Assembly (NCBI GenBank): GCA_949290355.1
Contig: CASERN010000008.1
Span: forward strand, 62,001 to 126,000
DNA length: 64,000 nucleotides
Direction: 5' to 3'
Origin: an uncultured bacterium
Lineage (GTDB): Bacteria > Cyanobacteriota > Vampirovibrionia > Gastranaerophilales > Gastranaerophilaceae
Shown here piece by piece: positions 54,317 to 62,437 of this stretch (position 1 is its first letter; every line of letters begins with the position of its first letter). Both the position numbers and the translations under genes were made by a program. Below the pieces are notes generated by a model. That model had not been told where the DNA came from, did no database searches, and worked only from the letters and a program-made list of their open reading frames with translations.

Positions 54317-55189
54317 ATGTTAAATTTTGAAACAGTTAAAACTATTGCATATTTAGGACCGCAAGCTTCATTCACAGAGATGGCAAAGGATCATTTTTGT
54401 AAAAAATTTAATATAAACGCTTATCCAACTCCCTTACAAACAATCAGACAGGTAGTTGAGTATGTGGATGATACCCCTGATTCTTTAGGAGTACTGGCTG
54501 TTGAAAATTCCATTGAAGGAACTGTAAGAGAATCTTTAGATAATCTTATGAGTACCAAAAACCCAAATATCAAAATACTATCGGAATTTTATATGCCTAT
54601 AAATCATTGTCTGCTTGCAAGAACAACAGAATTTTCATCTATCACCGGAGTTATATCTCATCCTCAAGCACTTGCTCAATGTCAGGATTTCCTACACAAT
54701 GAATTACCTTTTAATTTGAATATTATTGAAGCTCCAAGCACTGCTGAAGCTGCCCGAAGTCTACAAAATTACAATCTTACATACGCTGCAATCGGCAGTA
54801 AAAAAACCGCAGAAACATATAATTTAAACGTATTAAAAGAAAATATTAATGATGATAAAACAAATCAAACAAGATTTATTTTAATAGGCGATTTCGAAAC
54901 AGAAGAGACAGGTAATGACAAAACATCTATCGCTTTTTCTACTGAAAACAAGCCTGGGGCTCTCTTAAGTATTTTGGAAATTTTTATGGAAAATCATATA
55001 AATCTTTCTTATATTGCATCAAGACCATCTAAAAATAAATTTGGAGAATACATATTTATAGTAAACTTCGACGGACATGTTCATAATGAAAAAATTATGG
55101 AAACAGTAAAAAAAGTAAAAGAAAAAACTACTCATATGAGATTTTTAGGTTCATACCAAAAAAGTAAAGCTATTGTTCTTCAGCAATAA
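54317..55189 (+). CDS. pheA: Prephenate dehydratase
   Basis: PheA turns prephenate into phenylpyruvate for phenylalanine synthesis. The 290-residue protein has a catalytic domain (YLGPQASFTEMA, VLAVENSIEGTVRES, HPQALAQC, and TRFILIG) and a C-terminal ACT domain (about 200-285, KTSIAFSTENKPGALLSIL and YIASRPSKNKFGEYIF) for feedback control by phenylalanine. The chorismate mutase part of E. coli PheA is absent, which is common. AAGGAGG lies ahead of the ATG. Its 3' end overlaps the convergent acpS by 20 bases. Confidence 0.95.
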   Translation: MLNFETVKTIAYLGPQASFTEMAKDHFCKKFNINAYPTPLQTIRQVVEYVDDTPDSLGVLAVENSIEGTVRESLDNLMSTKNPNIKILSEFYMPINHCLLARTTEFSSITGVISHPQALAQCQDFLHNELPFNLNIIEAPSTAEAARSLQNYNLTYAAIGSKKTAETYNLNVLKENINDDKTNQTRFILIGDFETEETGNDKTSIAFSTENKPGALLSILEIFMENHINLSYIASRPSKNKFGEYIFIVNFDGHVHNEKIMETVKKVKEKTTHMRFLGSYQKSKAIVLQQ

Positions 55190-55514
55190 CAAATGCTATA
55201 GCCTTTGATCTGTCATGCGATAAACTCAATTGGAATTTGATATTTTTATCTAAAATTTTTAGAATTCTTATACTTGGACAATGTTTTTCATTATGAAAAA
55301 CTTCTATTTGATTATAAGATATACCCTCAATGTCTAAAGCTGTTAAAGCTTTAACAACAGCTTCTTTAGCGCAAAACCTCGCAGCCAAATGGCTCTCAGG
55401 ATTTGAATACTTATTACAATAGATCAATTCAGAAGGTGTAAAAACCCTTTTTAAAAAGTCCTCAGACTTATCTTTAAATCTATAAATATCTTCAATATCT
55501 ACACCTATTGCCAT
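55170..55514 (-). CDS. acpS: Holo-[acyl-carrier-protein] synthase
   Basis: AcpS transfers phosphopantetheine from CoA to acyl carrier protein. The 114-residue protein has AIGVDIEDIYRF with the metal-binding Asp, HLAARFCAKEAVVKAL, and LSLSHDRSKAIAFVI. Size is normal. The ATG has no Shine-Dalgarno but TAAAAT lies six bases upstream, a leaderless arrangement. It is convergent with pheA. Confidence 0.93.
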   Translation of the reverse strand: MAIGVDIEDIYRFKDKSEDFLKRVFTPSELIYCNKYSNPESHLAARFCAKEAVVKALTALDIEGISYNQIEVFHNEKHCPSIRILKILDKNIKFQLSLSHDRSKAIAFVIAEEQ

Positions 55515-55520
55515 AATCTG

Positions 55521-55526
55521 ATTTTA
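55521..55526 (-). promoter_or_regulatory. -10 box set six bases before acpS
   Basis: Minus-strand TAAAAT (55521-55526) ends six bases before the acpS ATG, with no Shine-Dalgarno between. A leaderless transcript would result. Confidence 0.35.
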
Positions 55527-55534
55527 TCATAACA

Positions 55535-55564
55535 TTGACGTTTTTTGCAAACGTATGGTATAAT
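55535..55564 (+). promoter_or_regulatory. Strong promoter of the tail-fibre cassette
   Basis: TTGACG (55535-55540), an 18-base spacer and extended -10 TGG-TATAAT (55556-55564) give a strong match. It drives the gene at 55627, with a leader of about 55 bases carrying AGAAAGGG. Confidence 0.7.
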
Positions 55565-55626
55565 TAATTATTCAAACGCCTTTTTAAATAATACATAATC
55601 ATTAAATTAGTCAGAAAGGGAAAATT

Positions 55627-56304
55627 ATGGCTAATTCAATGATACCTTATTCATTTATCCCAGGCACAAAAGCAAAAGCAAGTGAGATAAATGCTAATTT
55701 TGCATCATTAGCTGAGTATATAGAAAACAATAAAAGCTCTGCAACATCTGATATTGAAAAAGTTAATGAGACTTTAAAAACCAAAGCTGATAAAACTGAG
55801 CTTATCACAGAATTTGATGTAACAGATGCCGATACAGACCTCAATGATTACAAAACTAAAGGAACATATATTTTCAAATCTTTATACACTCCTGAAAATG
55901 CTCCAAAAGGAGAGGCAGGAATACTTATAGTTACAGGGCTTGAAAATTCTGTTATAAAACAAATATGGTACACCGATGAAGAAAACCCTGAAATATATAC
56001 AAGGAATTATAAAGATAGTACTTGGGGCGAATGGCAATCATATATCGGGAAATACGACTTAAAAGATGTCGGGTACTTAAAATTACAAAATGGACTTATA
56101 ATTCAGTGGGGGATGCACACAATTGCAACAGTAGTATATCCAATAGCATATTCTACAGTTGCAGCTCCTGTACTTATGAAACACGGTTATAACCCTGGTT
56201 TATCAAGAAGTGATAGCGGTTTTACCGACCAATCATTAACAGGATTTCAATTCGGAAGTTCTGGAGCATTTACAGACTTAAATTGGATAGCAATAGGTTA
56301 CTAA
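55627..56304 (+). CDS. Phage tail-fibre-like protein
   Basis: The 225-residue protein has a tail-fibre organisation: an N-terminal MIPYSFIPGTKAKASEINANF segment typical of fibre starts, a short coiled coil (about 30-60), a pyocin-knob-like middle with TWGEWQSYIGK, and a C-terminal tip-like domain with YLKLQNGLIIQWG and the closing WIAIGY. Such fibres bind surface receptors. The only phage-like neighbour is the gene below, so this could be a domesticated element, a moron or a tailocin part. AGAAAGGG precedes the ATG. Confidence 0.8.
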   Translation: MANSMIPYSFIPGTKAKASEINANFASLAEYIENNKSSATSDIEKVNETLKTKADKTELITEFDVTDADTDLNDYKTKGTYIFKSLYTPENAPKGEAGILIVTGLENSVIKQIWYTDEENPEIYTRNYKDSTWGEWQSYIGKYDLKDVGYLKLQNGLIIQWGMHTIATVVYPIAYSTVAAPVLMKHGYNPGLSRSDSGFTDQSLTGFQFGSSGAFTDLNWIAIGY

Positions 56305-56318
56305 GGAGATTTTGTATT

Positions 56319-56729
56319 ATGAAATATTTTGGAACAAAAAATAATAAAGATTATGGATTTTATGAAGAAAAATTTGATAATTCAATTGAAATAACAGATG
56401 AATACTGGGCAGAATTACTCAAAGAGCAAAGTAATGGTAAAATGATCATTTTATATGAAGGTAATGTAATCGCAGTAAATGAAATGGAGTACGAAAAGAA
56501 AAACGGAATTTGGGAAAAATTAACAAAGGAAAATGCTGAAATAAAACAATTAAACATACAAAATGCAATAAGAAAAAATGAAATTTTAGCAGAAATGGAA
56601 GAAATTGATAAAAAAAGAATCAGAGCACTTGCAGAACCTGTTTTAAAAGACGATGAAATAACATGGTTAGAATATTATAACAATCAAATTCAAACTCTTA
56701 GAAATGAATTAAATCAATTAAACACATAA
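56319..56729 (+). CDS. Tail-fibre-assembly-like protein
   Basis: The 136-residue protein starts MKYFGTKNNKDYGFYEEKFD. The ATG at 56319 has TAAGGAGA nine bases upstream and is preferred over an earlier in-frame start at 56283. It has the look of a fibre-assembly or chaperone partner: a small N-terminal domain with EYWAELLKEQSNGK, then a helical C-terminal half (NEILAEMEEIDKKRIRALAE). It follows the fibre gene by 14 bases with a terminator after it. The name rests mainly on context and pattern. Confidence 0.65.
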   Translation: MKYFGTKNNKDYGFYEEKFDNSIEITDEYWAELLKEQSNGKMIILYEGNVIAVNEMEYEKKNGIWEKLTKENAEIKQLNIQNAIRKNEILAEMEEIDKKRIRALAEPVLKDDEITWLEYYNNQIQTLRNELNQLNT

Positions 56730-56757
56730 AAAAACGGCTTTAAAAAGCCGTTTTTTT
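56728..56757. terminator. Bidirectional terminator
   Basis: A stem of 13 bp (AAAAAAACGGCTT and its complement) with a 4-base loop and T runs closes the fibre cassette and the convergent gene. Confidence 0.88.
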
Positions 56758-57308
56758 TAGTATACATCTAAATAACGATTCATAATATCTTGAATAAAGT
56801 TATTTACAAATTTAGCACCTTGTTTTACTTTACTTGAATCAAAAAAGAAATTAAGCAATTTTTGATCGGCCAAATAATCTGAACATTTAGTTCTATATAT
56901 CAAAACATGATTCGCAACACAATCTTTATAATAATTATCGACCTGCAAATCATCTTTGTTCATATTAGAAATTTTTCTTGTCATTTTGGCAATAAATGAA
57001 AACATCGGTAAAAATCTGTCTTCTTCATGAAGACAATTTCCATTTACATAAACTAAATTGCTTTTCGGAGTTTTAGAACAGGTTATATTCACAATATCAG
57101 ATGCAACATTATTATTATAATCTAATAAATCTTTTCCTATTTTTTTTACTACATTTCTGAATTCTGATAAATCCTTACCTTTTTTATCATCACTTAAAAC
57201 CATTGACAGACTGTAATTTCCAGACATCTTATTATTAACTTTTTTGCTATAAGTAATGAAGCCGACATTACTTATTCCTTTAAAATTTATTTGATCAATT
57301 TTATTCAT
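56757..57308 (-). CDS. INFKG-motif protein, unknown
   Basis: A 183-residue protein starting MNKIDQINFKGISNVGFITYS; a longer start 36 bases earlier is equally possible since neither has a good ribosome binding site. There is no signal peptide or membrane helix. The body is Lys/Asn-rich with conserved-looking aromatic residues (FRNVVKKIGKDLLDYN, FLPMFSFIAKMTRK). I do not recognise the family. It shares the short N-terminal motif with the genes at 30329 and 35954. It is divergent from tyrS. Confidence 0.55.
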   Translation of the reverse strand: MNKIDQINFKGISNVGFITYSKKVNNKMSGNYSLSMVLSDDKKGKDLSEFRNVVKKIGKDLLDYNNNVASDIVNITCSKTPKSNLVYVNGNCLHEEDRFLPMFSFIAKMTRKISNMNKDDLQVDNYYKDCVANHVLIYRTKCSDYLADQKLLNFFFDSSKVKQGAKFVNNFIQDIMNRYLDVY

Positions 57309-57343
57309 ATTATTATAAATTCTATAAAATATTTTTTTGCGCA

Positions 57344-57352
57344 TGCTATAAT
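57344..57352 (+). promoter_or_regulatory. Extended -10 of tyrS
   Basis: TGC-TATAAT sits 35 bases before the tyrS ATG; no -35 match is visible, as often when the extended element is perfect. Confidence 0.5.
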
Positions 57353-57387
57353 AAAGCTAAAAAAAACTTTTTAATTGGAGAATAAAA

Positions 57388-58611
57388 ATGACAGAAATAA
57401 GACAAGAATTTATAGAACAAGCTAAACATTTGACGCGTAATGCAGAAGTTTTACCAGGAGGTATAGAAGAACTAGCAGCGAAATTGCAACATTCAAAAGA
57501 TACTAATACTCCGCTAAGAATTAAATTAGGAATGGATCCTACACGTCCTGATTTACATCTTGGACATACCGTAGTAATGAGAAAACTTAAAGAATTTCAA
57601 AATCTTGGTCATAAAATAGTTCTTATTGTTGGCGGGGCAACAGCTATGGTTGGAGATCCTTCCGGAAAATCAGAAACACGCCCTGCTTTAACTAAAGAAC
57701 AAGTAGAAGAAAATGCGAAATCTTATTTTGATCAAATGTCAAAAGTTCTAGATGTAAGTGATGCAGAAGTCGTAAATAACGCTGATTGGCTTCATTCAAT
57801 GAGTTTTACTGATTTGTTAAAACTTGCTTCTCAAGTAACTGTTGCACAAATGATGACTCGTGATGATTTTGCAAAAAGGTATGCGGAAGGTAAACCTATT
57901 GCAATCCATGAATTTTTCTACCCTCTAATGCAAGCTTATGATTCTGTAGCAATTGATTCAGATATAGAACTTGGAGGAACTGATCAAAGGTTTAATACTC
58001 TTTTAGGAAGAGAAATACAAGCAGCATACGGCAAAAAATATCCTCAGCTTGTAATGCTTTTACCACTATTAGAAGGTACTGACGGAGTGGTAAAAATGTC
58101 AAAAACTTACCCTGAACATTGCATATCTCTTACTGATAATGAAGCTGATATGTTCGGTAAATTAATGAGTATTCCAGATAATATGATTTCAAGGTATTTC
58201 AGTCTACTTACAGATGCAACTAAAGAAGAACTTGAAAATATAGACAAACAAATCGCAGAAGGCACTGTCAATCCTCGTGATATAAAAATGAAACTTGCAT
58301 ATACAATTACAAAAGAATATCACGGAGAAGAAGGTGCTAAAAAGGCTCAAGATTCATTCATTAACGTTGTATCAAACAAGGGAATTCCTGATGATATTGA
58401 AGAAGTTTCAGGAATGAACGGGAAAGGTATTTTAGATGTTCTTGTAGAACTTAAATTCACTGCAAGCAAAGGTGAAGCAAAACGTTTAATTCAAGGTGGC
58501 GGTGTAAAAGTAGACGGTGAAAAAATTACCGATATGGCTTATATATTCAACTTTAATGAAAGCGTAATATTGCAAGCAGGTAAACGTAAATTTGCAAAAT
58601 TGGTAAAATAA
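57388..58611 (+). CDS. tyrS: Tyrosine-tRNA ligase
   Basis: The 407-residue class I enzyme charges tRNA-Tyr. It has the HIGH-type PDLHLGHTVV near residue 55, MVGDPSGKSETRP, GGTDQRFN, the KMSKS-type VVKMSKT near 230 and a C-terminal S4 RNA-binding domain (about 345-405). The MDPTRPDLHLGH block places it in the TyrZ-type branch. TTGGAG precedes the ATG. The next gene, cysE, begins three bases after its stop. Confidence 0.96.
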   Translation: MTEIRQEFIEQAKHLTRNAEVLPGGIEELAAKLQHSKDTNTPLRIKLGMDPTRPDLHLGHTVVMRKLKEFQNLGHKIVLIVGGATAMVGDPSGKSETRPALTKEQVEENAKSYFDQMSKVLDVSDAEVVNNADWLHSMSFTDLLKLASQVTVAQMMTRDDFAKRYAEGKPIAIHEFFYPLMQAYDSVAIDSDIELGGTDQRFNTLLGREIQAAYGKKYPQLVMLLPLLEGTDGVVKMSKTYPEHCISLTDNEADMFGKLMSIPDNMISRYFSLLTDATKEELENIDKQIAEGTVNPRDIKMKLAYTITKEYHGEEGAKKAQDSFINVVSNKGIPDDIEEVSGMNGKGILDVLVELKFTASKGEAKRLIQGGGVKVDGEKITDMAYIFNFNESVILQAGKRKFAKLVK

Positions 58612-58614
58612 AAG

Positions 58615-59271
58615 ATGTTTAAAATATTAAAACGAGGAATAACTAAAGTAAAAGAAGATATTCAGGTAATCTACGACAAAGATCCTGCCGCAGAAAATTT
58701 ACTTGAAGTTATTCTTTGCTATCCAGGCCTACATGCACTAATCGCATACAGATTTGCACACAGGCTCTATAAATGGCATATCCCGCTTGTTCCAAGAATA
58801 ATCTCTTATATCACAAGAATTATTACAGGTATTGAAATTCATCCTGCAGCAAAAATCGGCAGAAGATTTTTTATAGATCACGGTGAAGGAGTTGTAATTG
58901 GAGCAACAACAGTAATCGGTAATGATGTTTTAATTTATCAGCAAGTAACTTTGGGCGGTACTGGTAAAGAACACGGCAAACGCCATCCGACTTTAGGCAA
59001 TAATGTAATAGTCGGCGCAGGTGCTAAAGTATTAGGTAATATAACACTTGGCGATTATGTTAGAGTAGGAGCTGGTTCCGTTGTAGTAGACGATGTACCT
59101 GAATATTCAACAGTAGTTGGGGTTCCCGGAAGGGTAGTTCACAGAAAAATTATAGATAAAAATGGGGTTCTTATGCATAATAGAATTCCTGACCCTGTAA
59201 AATGCGAATTAAACAGACTAAAATATGAAGTGTTAGAATTAAAAGAAAAAATGGAAGAAAAATGGAGTTAG
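58615..59271 (+). CDS. cysE: Serine O-acetyltransferase
   Basis: CysE makes O-acetylserine, the first step of cysteine synthesis. The 218-residue protein has a short N-terminal helical domain and a left-handed beta helix of hexapeptide repeats ([36 protein letters not shown]-type) with the catalytic His and Asp in this block and GVPGRVV at the end. The N-terminus is shorter than in E. coli, as in many bacteria. It is coupled to tyrS. No cysK is adjacent. Confidence 0.93.
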   Translation: MFKILKRGITKVKEDIQVIYDKDPAAENLLEVILCYPGLHALIAYRFAHRLYKWHIPLVPRIISYITRIITGIEIHPAAKIGRRFFIDHGEGVVIGATTVIGNDVLIYQQVTLGGTGKEHGKRHPTLGNNVIVGAGAKVLGNITLGDYVRVGAGSVVVDDVPEYSTVVGVPGRVVHRKIIDKNGVLMHNRIPDPVKCELNRLKYEVLELKEKMEEKWS

Positions 59272-59386
59272 AAGTTCATATGACAAGATGACAAGCAAGT
59301 TACTGTAAAAAATTTCCTGCAAAGCATCGAAAATAAATATACATTCTGACTTCAAATTCTCTAAAACAACTAAGAAAGGGGAAATT

Positions 59387-59587
59387 ATGTACCACGTATA
59401 TACATTAAAAAATCATTCAGAATTTTCAAAAACCTTGATAGCAGAAACAAAAGATTATGATGAAGCTCTACAAAAAGCTGAAAAAGCTGTAGAAGGTAAA
59501 GAAGGTTATAACTACGTAGTAGAAGAAACTGACGGCTCTATGAACAGTTATGGAGATTTAATTGCAACAGTAGTTGCAGAAGGTTAA
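59387..59587 (+). CDS. Small protein, unknown
   Basis: A 66-residue soluble protein (MYHVYTLKNHSEFSKTLIAET, DYDEALQKAEKAVEG, YNYVVEETDGSMNSYGD). I do not recognise it. AAGAAAGGGG lies ahead of the ATG, a strong site, and the reading frame has compact alpha-beta features, so it is probably real. It lies between cysE and the dehydrogenase on the same strand. Confidence 0.6.
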   Translation: MYHVYTLKNHSEFSKTLIAETKDYDEALQKAEKAVEGKEGYNYVVEETDGSMNSYGDLIATVVAEG

Positions 59588-59660
59588 TAGATATTATTAA
59601 AATTATTTTAAATTTTTAAATGCAGATTTATTTAATAAATCAAATCAAAATGGAGAAAAA

Positions 59661-60632
59661 ATGAAAGCTGTAGTATTTGATGAAGGTTTGAAATTAGTAA
59701 ATGATTATAAAAAACCAATTCCCCAAAAAGGAGAAGCACTGGTTCGAGTAACGCTTGCAGGAATTTGTAATACCGATTACGAAATTACAAAGGGTTATAT
59801 GGGATACAAAGGGATTTTAGGACATGAAGCAATTGGAATTGTAGAAGAAATAAATGATGAAGACCAATCTCTTTTAGGCAAAAGAGTAGTCCCTGAAATC
59901 AGTTATGGATGCAAAAAACCTGATTGTCCATATTGTGCAGAAAAATTATATCGCCATTGTCCTGATCGTCATACTTTAGGAATATGGAGAAAAGATGGAG
60001 TATTCGCAGAATATTTCACAATGCCATTAGAAGTTTTATTTGAAGTTCCAGACAACGTTCCTGATGAACAGGCAGTATTTGTAGAACCTTTAGCAGCAGC
60101 TTGCGAAATCACAGAACAATTGCATATAAAACCTTTCCAAAAAGTAATTGTATTAGGAGATGGCAAACTAGGTCTAATTACAGCTCTTACTTTGAATGCA
60201 CAAAACTTTGACGTAACTCTTGTTGGCAAACATCAAAATAAACTTGATATTGCTAATGCTCAAGGAGTTAAAACAAAGTTATTAAATGACTTAAAAATTG
60301 AAAAAATATATGACGTTGTTGTAGAAGCAACAGGATCTGTATCAGGTTTTGAAACATCTCTTGCTTTAACAAAACCTCGAGGTGTTTTGGTTCTAAAAAG
60401 TACAGTAGCAGCATCTAAAGAATTTAATCTTGCCCCGATTGTAATTGATGAAATAACAGTTCTCGGTTCAAGATGCGGACAATTTGGACCGGCATTAAGA
60501 CTTTTAAAATCCGGTAAAATTGACTTTTCACCTCTGATTTCAGGAAAATATAAAGCAGATGATGCAATTGCTGCTTTTGAAAAAAATAAAGAAAAAGATA
60601 CATTAAAAATTTTACTGGAATTTGATAAATAA
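59661..60632 (+). CDS. Zinc-dependent medium-chain alcohol dehydrogenase-like enzyme
   Basis: The 323-residue MDR-family protein has a catalytic zinc site (C36 in GICNTD, H55-E56 in GHEA, E142 in VEPLAA), a structural zinc site (C84, C89, C92, C100) and a nucleotide-binding VLGDGKLG at 164-171. It oxidises a polyol, amino alcohol or simple alcohol; substrate is not clear. Threonine dehydrogenase-like or sorbitol dehydrogenase-like enzymes are alternatives. TGGAGAA precedes the ATG. A membrane permease gene follows 24 bases later. Confidence 0.88.
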   Translation: MKAVVFDEGLKLVNDYKKPIPQKGEALVRVTLAGICNTDYEITKGYMGYKGILGHEAIGIVEEINDEDQSLLGKRVVPEISYGCKKPDCPYCAEKLYRHCPDRHTLGIWRKDGVFAEYFTMPLEVLFEVPDNVPDEQAVFVEPLAAACEITEQLHIKPFQKVIVLGDGKLGLITALTLNAQNFDVTLVGKHQNKLDIANAQGVKTKLLNDLKIEKIYDVVVEATGSVSGFETSLALTKPRGVLVLKSTVAASKEFNLAPIVIDEITVLGSRCGQFGPALRLLKSGKIDFSPLISGKYKADDAIAAFEKNKEKDTLKILLEFDK

Positions 60633-60656
60633 ACTTATTTCATATAATATACAATT

Positions 60657-61772
60657 ATGGCAAATTTTGATGATAAAAAAATTTCTATACTGGATAAATA
60701 CATCCTTAAGCAAGTAATTGAAATGTTTATAATGGGTGTATGTGTTTTTACGTCAATAATTTTTGCCTCAGATACATTCATAACATTGATAAAACAAATT
60801 TCATTATTCGGAATTCCGTTTAATGTAGCATTAATGATGATTATTTTGAACCTTCCGCAAGTTATAGTTATGACTATTCCAATGGGAGTTTTGCTTGCTA
60901 CAGTTATGACTTTAAACGGGCTGAGTTTAAAATCTGAAATCACGGTTATGAGAGCTTGCGGAATAGGTCTAAACCGAATTGCAAAACCAATTTTCATCTT
61001 CGCTTTAATTATGTCAATATGCAGTTTCATAATAAACGAAAGTATTGTACCTGTAATGACAAAACAGTCAAAAGATTTGGCTTTATGGTCTTTAGGGCAA
61101 AAAAATATCCCTGAAGGGAAACAAAACTTTGTCTTTAAAGAATTGAATGACGGAGGAGGACTAAAAAGATTATTCTACGTCGGTTATTGTGAGAATAAAA
61201 CTCTCCATAATATAACTGTAATGGATACATCCAAAGAAGGTACAATTCAAGTTTTACAAGCAGATGAAGGGAAAACTTCCCCAGAAGGATGGGAGTTCGA
61301 AAAAGGTGCTGTATACACTGTCGGAGATGATGGTAAAATTTTGAATACTACTTTATTTGACAAATCAATCGTAAAATTCGGATTAGATATGTCAAAAGAA
61401 TTAAATAAAAATGTAGCTAAAGAAATGAATTTTACAAAACTCATAGATTATATAAGACATAATCACATTGATGAGCAACAAAAAAATTCAATACATATTG
61501 AACTATACGACAAACTTGCTCTTCCATTAACAACAATTGCACTTGTTTTGATCGGAGTTCCACTAGCAATTACACCTCCAAGGGTAAGGTATAACAGAGG
61601 CTTTTTATTCAGCATCCTGATTATTTTTGCATACTACCTGATAAGAGCACTCTCTATTTCATTTGGGGAAGCAGGAACTTTACAACCATTTTTGGCTGCG
61701 TGGATGCCAAATATTGTACTGACAATAATCGGAACAATGCTATATTACAAAAAAGTTTATACAATTGAATAG
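60657..61772 (+). CDS. LptF/LptG family LPS export permease, second copy
   Basis: The 371-residue permease has the same length and layout as the gene at 10295: membrane helices at about 15-40, 50-80 and 100-125, a periplasmic region and three C-terminal helices. LDKYILKQVIEMFIMGV, MTIPMGVLLATVMTLNGLSLKSEITVMRACG and GVPLAITPPRVRYNRG are typical. It could be the partner that completes the LptB2FG complex. TATAAT lies eight bases before the ATG with no Shine-Dalgarno, so it may be nearly leaderless. The next gene follows by 27 bases. Confidence 0.9.
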   Translation: MANFDDKKISILDKYILKQVIEMFIMGVCVFTSIIFASDTFITLIKQISLFGIPFNVALMMIILNLPQVIVMTIPMGVLLATVMTLNGLSLKSEITVMRACGIGLNRIAKPIFIFALIMSICSFIINESIVPVMTKQSKDLALWSLGQKNIPEGKQNFVFKELNDGGGLKRLFYVGYCENKTLHNITVMDTSKEGTIQVLQADEGKTSPEGWEFEKGAVYTVGDDGKILNTTLFDKSIVKFGLDMSKELNKNVAKEMNFTKLIDYIRHNHIDEQQKNSIHIELYDKLALPLTTIALVLIGVPLAITPPRVRYNRGFLFSILIIFAYYLIRALSISFGEAGTLQPFLAAWMPNIVLTIIGTMLYYKKVYTIE

Positions 61773-61799
61773 AACATAAAACTACAACACATAAAAAAA

Positions 61800-62378
61800 A
61801 TGAACAGCAATTTATTTCAAAATAACTTCAAAAGATTAAATGACTATGATCTAAATATTTTAAACAATAATTCATTCAAAGATCTTGATGATAAAACTTT
61901 GAAAATAGAATGTCTTATTGCAGAAAAAGAAGAAGCTCTTGATACATTAAATACAAAAATTAAAGGTGCAGAACTTCTTGGAAAATTACTTGATGTAATG
62001 GAATTAAAAATTCAGGCAAAACAAATAGAAAATGAATTAGCAAACCTAAAAGAACAACAAGGCAAAAGAAATTTACCGGAAAAATTAACAGAAACAGTAA
62101 CTATCAAAAAAACTAAACCAAAATTATCCCCAATAGATCGCCTTGCAAGATATTTTTCAAGAAAAATACTTACTAAAATATCAAAAAAAGTTAAATCTAT
62201 CATGGATTTAGGAGATTCACTTGACGCTTTAACAAGTATTAATGAAAATGTTGATGAACTTATGACTATGAAAGTTCCTTATGGCGAAACAAAAGCTAAT
62301 TATGAAAAATTAACAAACTATCTTTATAGAGCAAATAAAATTCACGCTCAAATTAATAAAAAAATGAAAAGTCTATAA
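61800..62378 (+). CDS. Coiled-coil protein, unknown
   Basis: A 192-residue soluble protein that I do not recognise. Residues 25-90 form a strong coiled coil (DDKTLKIECLIAEKEEALDTLNTKIK, ENELANLKEQQGK) followed by a basic segment and a second helical region (NEKLTNYLYRANKIHAQINKKMK-type). No good ribosome binding site is visible, so the start is tentative. It lies between the permease and gatA on the same strand. Confidence 0.6.
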   Translation: MNSNLFQNNFKRLNDYDLNILNNNSFKDLDDKTLKIECLIAEKEEALDTLNTKIKGAELLGKLLDVMELKIQAKQIENELANLKEQQGKRNLPEKLTETVTIKKTKPKLSPIDRLARYFSRKILTKISKKVKSIMDLGDSLDALTSINENVDELMTMKVPYGETKANYEKLTNYLYRANKIHAQINKKMKSL

Positions 62379-62437
62379 CATCTTGCTAAACTGTTATTTT
62401 TATCGTAGACTTGTCTCATAGAACTAAGGAGAAAAGT

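Noticed and set aside
55627-56729. Edge of a prophage
   Set aside because: Flanking genes are housekeeping (acpS, tyrS), and no integrase, att-like repeat, capsid or terminase gene is seen.
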